Below the pieces are notes generated by a model. The model ran no database searches. It was given only the letters and a program-made list of their open reading frames with translations, and was not told the DNA's origin. Of a stretch of DNA of 14,199 nucleotides, positions 1 through 6,961 are shown one piece after another; the first letter of the stretch is position 1, and every line of letters begins with the position of its first letter. This stretch comes from Bacteroidota bacterium. Its GTDB lineage: Bacteria; Bacteroidota; Bacteroidia; UBA8524. The translations under genes were made by a program, and so were the position numbers. The stretch is taken from the NCBI GenBank assembly GCA_003531115.1, contig DQHT01000155.1, positions 295 through 14,493 on the forward strand, in the 5' to 3' direction.

Positions 1-149
1 ACGCAAGGGCGCAAAGGCGCGGAGATTTTGTGTTTGCTAATGCGTATTGCTTACGCGCGTTCCTTTGTCGCAAAGAGGAATAGTCTGTACGAATTGTCGT
101 AAAAAGTGGCGGAGCAAAAAAACTTCATTGCGCCTTTGCGCCCATGCGT
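1..149. repeat. Long-range GC-rich inverted repeat downstream of recG
   Basis: Positions 1-20 (ACGCAAGGGCGCAAAGGCGC) and the reverse complement of 130-149 match at 19 of 20 bases, the only difference being A/T at the sixth base. The arms flank about 109 bp that I cannot assign to any gene. The arms consist of GCAAAGGC-like octamer units. From memory, such CGCAAAGGCGC-type sequences recur between genes in many Bacteroidota, so this may be one copy of a dispersed repeat family. The left arm touches the window edge and could extend further. Inside lies a small hairpin, GCGTA (42-46) paired with TACGC (52-56). No T-tract follows it in either direction, so it is not a convincing terminator for recG. 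Confidence 0.6.
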
Positions 150-176
150 CGATACTTCGTGCGCCAGACTGGGCAC

Positions 177-2276
177 TTAGGATATAAGACTCCAGTCAGT
201 GCCTTTGTACGCTTTTCTGAGGTGTTCGGCCAGGTCCTGGTTTTCGGGTTTGCGCAGGTGGGGGTCGTCATCCAGGAGTTTTTCACAATAATTCCGGCTC
301 ACCTGGAGGATCTCCCCGTCTTTGGTGAGATCGGCCAGCTTCAGTGAGGTGAGTCCGCTTTGGCGCAGGCCGTCGATCTCGCCGGGACCGCGGAGTTTGA
401 GGTCTAGATCGGCAATTTCGAAACCGTTGTTTGTTGCCACCATGGCCTCCAGGCGCATGCGGGCCTCCCTGGAGAGTTTGTGGCCGCTCATCAATACACA
501 ATAACTCTGCTCGCTGCCCCTGCCAACGCGCCCACGGAGCTGATGCAGCTGACTTAAACCGAATTTTTCGGCACTTTCGATCACCATCATGCTGGCGTTG
601 GGCACATCCACACCTACCTCGATCACCGAAGTAGCAACCATAATTTGGGTTATGCCTTGTTTAAACCGTTGCATCTCTGCCTCCTTATCTTCTGAGCGCA
701 TACGACCATGAACGATGCTGACTTCGTATTTGGGTCGGGGAAATTCCCTCAGGATATGTTCATACCCATCCATCAGATTCTGGTAGTCCATCTTTTCTGA
801 TTCTTCGATAAGCGGATACACCACATAAACCTGCCTTCCCATGGCGATCTGCTCCTTCATAAAACCCAGAACACGGAGCCTGCCTGACTCAAAACGCATG
901 GCAGTTTCAATGGGTTTGCGGCCCAGGGGCATTTCATCGATCACGGAAACATCTAGGTCGCCATAAACGGTCATGGCCAGGGTACGGGGAATGGGGGTGG
1001 CGGTCATTACCAAAATATGCGGAACTTCTTCGCCCTTGCGCCAGAGCCGGGCCCGTTGTTCTACCCCGAAGCGGTGCTGCTCATCAATAATCACGAGTCC
1101 CAGTTTTTTAAACTGAACCTTGTCTTCGATCAGGGCATGGGTGCCAACAAGGATATGGAGTTCGCCGCTTTCCAGCAGGGCATGGAGCTGTTTGCGTTCT
1201 GATTTGGAAGTCGAGCCGGTTAAGAGGGAAACCTGTATGCCCAGAGGTTTTGCCAGTTCGGAGATGGAGCTGAAATGTTGGGTGGCCAGGATTTCGGTAG
1301 GGGCCATCATTGCAGCCTGACAGCCATTATCCAAAGCGATCAGCATAGCCAAAAAGGCCACTATCGTTTTGCCACTGCCCACGTCGCCCTGCAAGAGGCG
1401 GTTCATTTGGCGGCCCGAACCCATGTCGGAACGAATTTCTTTGACCACCCTCTTTTGTGCTTCGGTAAGAGCAAAGGGGAGATGATTTTTATAAAATCCA
1501 TTAACATAATCGCCGATCTTAATAAAGGGGATCCCTTTTAAGGTCGCCTTCCTGTTCCCTTTGAGCAGCAGCATGCGCAACTGGGTGAAAAAGAACTCTT
1601 CGAGCTTGATACGGAAACGGGCACGCTGGCCCAGTTCTTCATTACCGGGAAAATGGATGCGGATAAAGGCCTCCCTGCGATCCATAAGCCGCAAGGGATT
1701 CAGGATAGAAGGAGGAAAAATTTCTTTGACTTTAAATGCCGGATCTGTTACAAGGGTATAGATGAGTTTCTGTATCCCCCGGCTGTCGAGGTAGCGGTTT
1801 TTGAGTTTTTCAGTAGTGCTGTAAACGGGTTGAAGTCCCTGAACCTTCTCATTATTGAAGTCATCCCATAAGATCATTTCCGGATGGGCCATGCTCAGGT
1901 TTTTTCCAAACAGGCCAGGCTTTCCGAAGATCACATAGTCTTTATTGGGCATAATGATTTTTTGCACCCCCTGAATACCCTGAAACCAGACCAATTCCAT
2001 GGTATCGGTGCCGTCATTAAACTTAGCAGACAAGCGTCTTCCGCGTTTTTCGCCTACCAGTTTGATATCGAATACCCGTCCTTTTACCTGCACATAGGCA
2101 AAGTCGATATCGATCTCGGCTATCTTATAGATACGTGAACGATCAACATAACGAAAGGGATAATGCTCCAGCAGATCGCGAAAACGGTGGATATTCAATT
2201 CCGTTCTCAGCAGATCAGCCCGGGCAGGTCCTACGCCTTTGAGGTATTCTATGGAAGTGTCGAGGAAGTCCGTCAC
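177..2276 (-). CDS. recG: ATP-dependent DNA helicase RecG
   Basis: RecG is a monomeric superfamily 2 double-strand DNA translocase that regresses stalled replication forks and processes branched recombination intermediates in the cytoplasm. The 699-residue product has the normal family length and order. An N-terminal wedge region with an OB fold (about 60-150) is followed by helicase motifs: Walker A GDVGSGKT (297-304), the DEQH box (398-401), TATPIPRTLAM (425-435) and QLRGRVGRG of motif VI (579-587). The C-terminus has the usual LRGPGE segment (628-633). The start is GTG (rc of CAC at 2274-2276). It gives the conserved N-terminus LDTSIEYLKGVGPARADLL, and the next Met is far inside the protein. 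It lies 53 bp downstream of the ChaN-family gene on the same strand and may be co-transcribed with it. Nothing looks truncated or degenerate. Confidence 0.97.
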   Translation of the reverse strand: MTDFLDTSIEYLKGVGPARADLLRTELNIHRFRDLLEHYPFRYVDRSRIYKIAEIDIDFAYVQVKGRVFDIKLVGEKRGRRLSAKFNDGTDTMELVWFQGIQGVQKIIMPNKDYVIFGKPGLFGKNLSMAHPEMILWDDFNNEKVQGLQPVYSTTEKLKNRYLDSRGIQKLIYTLVTDPAFKVKEIFPPSILNPLRLMDRREAFIRIHFPGNEELGQRARFRIKLEEFFFTQLRMLLLKGNRKATLKGIPFIKIGDYVNGFYKNHLPFALTEAQKRVVKEIRSDMGSGRQMNRLLQGDVGSGKTIVAFLAMLIALDNGCQAAMMAPTEILATQHFSSISELAKPLGIQVSLLTGSTSKSERKQLHALLESGELHILVGTHALIEDKVQFKKLGLVIIDEQHRFGVEQRARLWRKGEEVPHILVMTATPIPRTLAMTVYGDLDVSVIDEMPLGRKPIETAMRFESGRLRVLGFMKEQIAMGRQVYVVYPLIEESEKMDYQNLMDGYEHILREFPRPKYEVSIVHGRMRSEDKEAEMQRFKQGITQIMVATSVIEVGVDVPNASMMVIESAEKFGLSQLHQLRGRVGRGSEQSYCVLMSGHKLSREARMRLEAMVATNNGFEIADLDLKLRGPGEIDGLRQSGLTSLKLADLTKDGEILQVSRNYCEKLLDDDPHLRKPENQDLAEHLRKAYKGTDWSLIS

Positions 2277-2300
2277 AGCTTCAAAACTAAAAAAAGCTTT

Positions 2301-2318
2301 GTCAAATGACGGTCAAAT
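2301..2318. promoter_or_regulatory. Tandem heptamer (GTCAAAT x2) upstream of recG
   Basis: GTCAAAT occurs at 2301-2307 and again at 2312-2318, in the same orientation and 11 bp apart, about one helical turn. The pair sits in the 53-bp gap between the ChaN-family stop and the recG start. On the recG strand, TAAAATTTG around 2321-2313 resembles the Bacteroidota -7 box TAnnTTTG but with one extra spacer base. This could be a secondary recG promoter or a binding site. The evidence is only positional and the repeat is short. Confidence 0.2.
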
Positions 2319-2329
2319 TTTAGGAGGCC

Positions 2330-3202
2330 TTAATAAGAGGTGGGAAAAGTCTCGTCTGTAACCAAAATAGCATCGGCTTTTCCTTTGTGTTTTTCTTCCA
2401 GTTCTCCCAGCTCTTTTTGACTGCTGGTGCTGATCACATAGATCTTCAGATCAGGACGGGCCTGTTTTAAATACCACACGATACCTTCATGATTATCAGA
2501 ATGGTAAGACCCGTTCCAATGGTAGAAAAATTTACCGGGTGCCCAGTTTTTCAGGATAAAATGGGCCATGGTGGCATCTTTTAAGGCCTGGGCTTTGGGC
2601 AGGTTTTCGCTGCTATGTCCCATCATCGGGCCATGGAGCAGGTCATTATAACACTTCACCGCGGTATCATACAGGATAGGCAGGGAAGGCAAATAGGATT
2701 TTGCTTCCGGAGAGAGTGAATCGAGGGCTTCAAATCCTCCGCTAAAAACGAGACTGGCATAGCGGCGTGGGGTATTTGTGGCAATAAGCTGAACATGATT
2801 TTTCTTAGCAAATTGCAGGAGAGGGGCATAATCGGTGGCGTGATTGTCCCACAGCCGGGCGTTTTCCTTTAATTTTTTTTCATTGAGCATGCCATGCAGG
2901 TATTCGTTCAATACAAGCTGGTCGTCGCTTTCGAACATTTCACAGCCCATGATAAACTTGTCGCCTTTGGCCAGAAAAGCAGCTTCGGCCAGTTTAAGCT
3001 CATACCAGTGCGCGATCATATCGTTATGTTGTTCGCCAAAAAACACGATATCCGCCTCCAGCATCTCTTTTACTACCTTGTCCCAATCCATCTTTTTCCC
3101 TTTCGACGAATACCATTGATGCGTGGCCGGATCTCCGGAAGGAGCAAAAGCCGTGTTGATCAGGAAAAAGGAAAGAAACAAAACCACGAAACGTACTTTC
3201 AT
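2330..3202 (-). CDS. ChaN-family (Tiki/TraB-like) haem-binding-type secreted protein
   Basis: The 290-residue protein matches the ChaN family, known from an iron-regulated haem-binding outer-membrane lipoprotein and structurally related to Tiki/TraB/EreA-type folds. Signature segments are FFGEQHND (54-61), CEMFESDDQ (87-95), ATNTPRRYAS (141-150) and a C-terminal GSYHSDNHEG (231-240) with two histidines. The N-terminus is a Sec signal peptide (Lys3/Arg4, hydrophobic 5-18, likely cleavage after AFA at 20). Unlike classical ChaN, no cysteine follows, so it should be periplasmic or secreted rather than lipid-anchored. It diverges from the HmuY/TonB receptor operon across a 251-bp spacer, which supports a role in haem or iron metabolism. 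It precedes recG on the same strand. Family assignment is firm; haem binding is inferred from family and context. Confidence 0.85.
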   Translation of the reverse strand: MKVRFVVLFLSFFLINTAFAPSGDPATHQWYSSKGKKMDWDKVVKEMLEADIVFFGEQHNDMIAHWYELKLAEAAFLAKGDKFIMGCEMFESDDQLVLNEYLHGMLNEKKLKENARLWDNHATDYAPLLQFAKKNHVQLIATNTPRRYASLVFSGGFEALDSLSPEAKSYLPSLPILYDTAVKCYNDLLHGPMMGHSSENLPKAQALKDATMAHFILKNWAPGKFFYHWNGSYHSDNHEGIVWYLKQARPDLKIYVISTSSQKELGELEEKHKGKADAILVTDETFPTSY

Positions 3203-3389
3203 AAAAGCAAAGAACGGAATTGATCCCCACTATTCCTCTAAATTCTATTGTTCGGGGCTTTCCACTTGACCCTTTGATTGTTTCAATTGAACGGAAAAAA
3301 ACAAAGCTGATCCAAATCATGTTTTAAGCGATGGAGAATAAAGTCCTTTGTAGCAGAAAAAATGAATATAACGGTTTTCAGAAAAAATC

Positions 3390-3410
3390 TATTTAGAATC
3401 TTTCTAAATA
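3390..3410. promoter_or_regulatory. Fur-like palindromic operator upstream of the HmuY operon
   Basis: The arms TATTTAGAA (3390-3398) and TTCTAAATA (3402-3410) are perfect inverted repeats separated by TCT. Read as a 7-1-7 site (TTAGAAT, C, TTTCTAA) it has the same architecture as Fur-family boxes and differs from symmetry at a single base. It ends 12 bp upstream of the -7-like box at 3423 and covers the place where a -33 element would lie, so a bound repressor would block the promoter. Both flanking transcription units encode haem/iron-type functions, which fits iron control. Fur as the regulator is inference. Confidence 0.5.
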
Positions 3411-3422
3411 AAAAACTTGGAT

Positions 3423-3430
3423 TATTTTCG
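3423..3430 (+). promoter_or_regulatory. Candidate -7 element of the HmuY-TonB receptor operon
   Basis: TATTTTCG matches the Bacteroidota -7 consensus TAnnTTTG at all but one base. It lies 23 nt before the ATG at 3454, giving a short leader, as is common in this phylum. There is no good TTTG at -33; the nearest candidate, TTTC at 3401-3404, sits inside the palindrome. A promoter that is weak by default and repressed by the overlapping operator is plausible. Confidence 0.35.
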
Positions 3431-3453
3431 CACCGTCAAACGACTAACATTTC

Positions 3454-4725
3454 ATGAAAAAAGCATTTGTAATATCGAGTATGCTGGCTGCCACATTTGC
3501 GCAGGCTCAGGTTGGAGTTGAAAAATCCGACTCCCTGATGATGGGGAATAACTACCTCAATGAAGTTTATTATTTACTGAAAGATGGCAGCCAAAGTATG
3601 CAGCCAACAACCAACTGGCAGATTGCGTTTCGTACCGGCGGACAAACAGACGGGATCCGGGTGAATACTGCTACGGCTATGGGACCGGAAGATGCAGCGG
3701 TTAGTATTTATGTTTACCCGAATGGCGCATTGGCCGATTGGGCTACCATGGACACTGCCGGACATTCCACCTGGGTTGCTTTGCATAATTCAGACAAAAC
3801 CTGGGAAGTAGGAGCATTAAATACCACAGCAGGAGCTTTTCCCGACTTTGGATGGGGTGTTTACAACATGAGTACCCATATTGTAACGGGCGATTCGATC
3901 TACCTCGTGAAATACAAAGTGGCAGGGGTAGAGAAATTCAAAAAACTCTATGTTGAGAAAAAAGCCAACAGCAGCTGGTTCTTTAAACATGCCGACATCG
4001 ATGGAACAAATGAAACCAATGTCGAGCTAAAATCATCCGATTATCCGGGCAAAAACTATATTTACTACAGCCTTGAAGACGCCACAGCCCTCGACCGCGA
4101 GCCGGCAGCCTGGGATTTTGTTCTGACCCGCTACGCCGCGCTGCAAAGCAATGGCGCCTATTACCCGGCTACAGGTATCCTGACCAATATTGGCGTTTAC
4201 GCTGCTAAAACGGAGGGTAAAGAAGCTTCTGACCTGACATTGGCTGATACTACAGATGGTTTCACCGGTGCGATCGACGTAATTGGTTACGACTGGAAAG
4301 CCTATAGTCCGGTTTGGTACACAAAAGATTCCCTGGCATATTTTGTTCAGGACCGCGATGGTATTTTATGGAAAGTAGTATTCACTGCATTTGGCGGAGC
4401 TGCTGATGGCAAAACCGTTTTCGCTAAAACCCAAATGACTCCGGGTGTTTCTGTTCGTGAAGTAGAAGCCGCACTTCTTCAAACAAGTGTATATCCGAAT
4501 CCTGCTCAGGGTACCGCTCATGTGGTATTTAGCGCGGTAGCTTCAGGTACAGCACGTGTTCGTATTTTAGATATAAACGGACGTGAGATCCAACAATCCA
4601 ACCTCAACATCGTTGCAGGCGTTCAGAGTATTGAACTTGACCTGAGTGCCATGGTGCAGGGAGTGTATTTTGTGCAGGTTTCCGCAAACGGATTCCAATC
4701 CACCCAAAAACTGATCAAAAACTAA
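3454..4725 (+). CDS. HmuY-like haem-binding-type protein with T9SS type A sorting domain
   Basis: The 423-residue protein starts at ATG with a Sec signal peptide (MKKAFVISSMLAATFAQA, cleavage after residue 18). The body resembles the haem-capturing protein HmuY: NWQIAFRTGG (54-63), AWDFVLTRY (219-227), YDWKAY (279-284) and a strand pair around DSLAYFVQDRDG (292-303). The tryptophan motif and the following DSxxY...G...K strand pair each occur twice, suggesting two tandem HmuY-like halves (about 35-170 and 200-325). Residues about 345-423 form a T9SS type A C-terminal sorting domain, beginning SVYPNP and ending in QSTQKLIKN, so it is probably exported through the outer membrane and attached or released. 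It is the first gene of an operon with the TonB-dependent receptor 1 nt downstream. Haem as the ligand is inferred; candidate histidines are 104, 111, 142 and 179. Confidence 0.82.
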   Translation: MKKAFVISSMLAATFAQAQVGVEKSDSLMMGNNYLNEVYYLLKDGSQSMQPTTNWQIAFRTGGQTDGIRVNTATAMGPEDAAVSIYVYPNGALADWATMDTAGHSTWVALHNSDKTWEVGALNTTAGAFPDFGWGVYNMSTHIVTGDSIYLVKYKVAGVEKFKKLYVEKKANSSWFFKHADIDGTNETNVELKSSDYPGKNYIYYSLEDATALDREPAAWDFVLTRYAALQSNGAYYPATGILTNIGVYAAKTEGKEASDLTLADTTDGFTGAIDVIGYDWKAYSPVWYTKDSLAYFVQDRDGILWKVVFTAFGGAADGKTVFAKTQMTPGVSVREVEAALLQTSVYPNPAQGTAHVVFSAVASGTARVRILDINGREIQQSNLNIVAGVQSIELDLSAMVQGVYFVQVSANGFQSTQKLIKN

Positions 4726-4726
4726 G

Positions 4727-6961
4727 TTGAAAAGGATAAGTTTCCTTTGTCTGATACTGACCTCGTTCTTCCTCCAGGAAGCATGGGGTCAGTATTTTGT
4801 TTTGTTCACCGCCAAAAAGGACGGGAAAGCGATCGCTGACCTTTCGGTGCACATGACTTACCTGCCCGACAAAGGCGCTCCCGTTTACGATTTTTATATC
4901 ACCGACAACGCCGGACTTATCCAACTCAGCGATTCAGGAAACTACCTGATCCAGATCTCTTACCCGGGTTATAAAACTTTTCAGGATACCCTGCTTTTAA
5001 ACCACAAACGCCCGAGACCACTGATCGTACAACTCGACGCACTTGAATTCGACCTCCAGGAAGTGGTTGTTACGGGAGAGTTTGAAATTAAAACCGTGGA
5101 TCAGTCCATAAACCGGGTGCGTACGATCGAACGTAAACGTATTGAACAACAAGGGGCAGTTAACCTAAAAGACCTGCTCAGCAATGAGTTGAATATACGC
5201 CTTAACACCGATCCTGAGTTAGGAACGGGCCTAAGCTTGCAGGGTATTTCCGGCCAGAATATTAAAATATTGATCGATGGCGTACCCGTGATCGGCCGTA
5301 CGGATGGAACCATCGACCTGACCCAGATCAACCTGGCTAATATTGAGCGGGTTGAAATTATTGAAGGCCCGATGTCGGTAATGTTCGGCTCGGATGCGCT
5401 GGGCGGGGTGATCAATCTGATAACCAAAAAAAGTGTCTCCCATTCGCTTGAAGGAGGTGCAAACAGCTATACCGAAAGCAACGGGACCTACAATTTTGAC
5501 GGGCGTTTTGGATTTCGGAAAAAAGGGCTGAACGGACAAATATCCGGGGGCAGGAATTTTTTTGAAGGACAAGGCATCGGAAATGAAGTGAGGGCCAAAA
5601 CATGGAAGCCCAGGGAACAGTACTTTGGCGACCTGAATGTGGGCTATAAATACAAAAACACCCTGCACCGTTTCCATTCCAGCTATTTTTGGGAAAAGCT
5701 GAGCAACAAGTCCGAACCTGTTTTTACTCCCTATGCCATTTATGCCCGGGACGCCTATTTTTATACCGAAAGGATCAGCCACGGAGTGTATTCTGATTTT
5801 CGTATCTCTCCCAAAAGCACTTTCAATTCCATCCTCAATTACTCCACCTACCAAAGGGTAAAAGCCTCATACCGAAAAGACCTGGTAAACCTGACCCAGG
5901 TGCCAATAAATGAGGCAGACGCACAGGATACAGCCAAATTTAGCCTGATCCTGTTCAGAGGGATCTATACCCGCCAGATGAATAAAAAGCTGAGTATGCA
6001 GGCGGGGTATGATATTAACCTGGAAAAAGGAGTGGGGCAAAGGCTGGCCGGGAACAAACAATCCATACAGGATTACGGTATTTTTACCAGCGCTGAGTAC
6101 CAGTTTAATACCCGGCTCACTTTAAAGCCCGGTCTTCGTTTTATCTACAATTCGCGTTATGGCGCACCCCTGGTTCCCGCTTTTAACCTGAAATATGCCA
6201 TTACATCCTGGTTTCATGTCAGGGCCTCTTATGCCCGCGGATTCCGGGCTCCGAGCTTAAAAGAACTGAGTTTGTATTTTGTGGATGTTAACCACAATAT
6301 TCAGGGTAATGCCGACCTGAAAGCGGAGCAATCAAACAATTATATTCTGGCTTTTTCAGTGAGTGGCAAGTGGACAAACTGGAATTTCAGGATCGAACCT
6401 TCGTTTTTTCATAATCAGTTATTCGACATGATCAATCTGGCGGTTATCGATCCACAGCGCCAGTTGTACCAGTATGTCAATATAAACACCTTCAGATCGC
6501 AGGGGTTGGCCCTTAACCTGGATGCCCGCAGAGACGGATTTACGCTGGCAACGGGATACTCCCTAACCGGCAGGTACAATCCTATTGCCCGGCATAACTA
6601 CCTTTATTCTCCCGAATTCCGGATAAACAGTACCTACACGATTCCGAGGATTCGCACCGACATCTCCCTTTTTTATAAATTTACCGGTGCTTCGCAGGGA
6701 TTTGCCATCGACGCTGATGAACAGGTCATACAGACCCGTATCGATCCCTATCATACCATGGATATGACGGCAAGCAGAAGCTTCTGGAAACGGAGACTAA
6801 CCTGTGTGTTGGGGGTTAAAAATATATTTAATATTACAAACATTAATTATTCTGCCGGCAGCGGTAGTGGCGTGCATTCCGGAGGCGGAAGCAGCATGCC
6901 TGTGAATATGGGACGCACGTATTTTGTGAATGTGCGTTTTAACCTGATCGACATGAAATGA
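4727..6961 (+). CDS. TonB-dependent outer-membrane receptor, haem-receptor (HmuR-like) type
   Basis: This 744-residue protein should import a ligand, probably haem, across the outer membrane using TonB energy. It has a signal peptide (1-21, ending AWG before QYF), a carboxypeptidase-regulatory-like beta domain (about 22-103), and the linker EVVVTGEF (112-119). The plug follows (about 120-235) with ILIDGVPV (181-188), VEIIEGP (209-215) and GGVINLIT (226-233), then a beta barrel to the C-terminus. The barrel carries the haem-receptor signature GFRAP (505-509), His523, and NADL (528-531, a variant of NPNL). The start is TTG at 4727, one base after the upstream TAA; it alone gives the full signal peptide, since the next Met is residue 43. 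Its TGA overlaps the next ATG by 4 nt. Translation is probably coupled on both sides. The HmuY-like neighbours support a haem role. Confidence 0.9.
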   Translation: MKRISFLCLILTSFFLQEAWGQYFVLFTAKKDGKAIADLSVHMTYLPDKGAPVYDFYITDNAGLIQLSDSGNYLIQISYPGYKTFQDTLLLNHKRPRPLIVQLDALEFDLQEVVVTGEFEIKTVDQSINRVRTIERKRIEQQGAVNLKDLLSNELNIRLNTDPELGTGLSLQGISGQNIKILIDGVPVIGRTDGTIDLTQINLANIERVEIIEGPMSVMFGSDALGGVINLITKKSVSHSLEGGANSYTESNGTYNFDGRFGFRKKGLNGQISGGRNFFEGQGIGNEVRAKTWKPREQYFGDLNVGYKYKNTLHRFHSSYFWEKLSNKSEPVFTPYAIYARDAYFYTERISHGVYSDFRISPKSTFNSILNYSTYQRVKASYRKDLVNLTQVPINEADAQDTAKFSLILFRGIYTRQMNKKLSMQAGYDINLEKGVGQRLAGNKQSIQDYGIFTSAEYQFNTRLTLKPGLRFIYNSRYGAPLVPAFNLKYAITSWFHVRASYARGFRAPSLKELSLYFVDVNHNIQGNADLKAEQSNNYILAFSVSGKWTNWNFRIEPSFFHNQLFDMINLAVIDPQRQLYQYVNINTFRSQGLALNLDARRDGFTLATGYSLTGRYNPIARHNYLYSPEFRINSTYTIPRIRTDISLFYKFTGASQGFAIDADEQVIQTRIDPYHTMDMTASRSFWKRRLTCVLGVKNIFNITNINYSAGSGSGVHSGGGSSMPVNMGRTYFVNVRFNLIDMK

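Larger units (their letters stand above)
3203..3453. other. Divergent intergenic region between ChaN-family gene and HmuY operon
   Basis: This 251-bp AT-rich spacer separates two gene groups transcribed outward. It contains the Fur-like palindrome at 3390-3410 and the -7-like box at 3423-3430. It also has a perfect 10-bp palindrome TTCAATTGAA at 3282-3291, which may be chance in AT-rich DNA. A lone TCTAAAT at 3237-3243, on the ChaN-gene side, resembles one half of the main palindrome. I find no clear -7 box for the ChaN-family gene and no convincing small ORF or RNA gene. Confidence 0.6.

Noticed and set aside
42..56. Hairpin GCGTA/TACGC as the recG terminator
   Set aside because: Five-bp stem with no T-tract in the recG direction.
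3282..3291. Palindrome TTCAATTGAA as a second operator
   Set aside because: Perfect but only 10 bp, in AT-rich DNA, with no matching site elsewhere in the window and no fit to the longer 3390-3410 palindrome.
5231..5854. 207-codon minus-strand open frame opposite the TonB receptor
   Set aside because: It lies wholly antisense to a well-supported receptor gene, and its translation has no recognisable domain or plausible start context.
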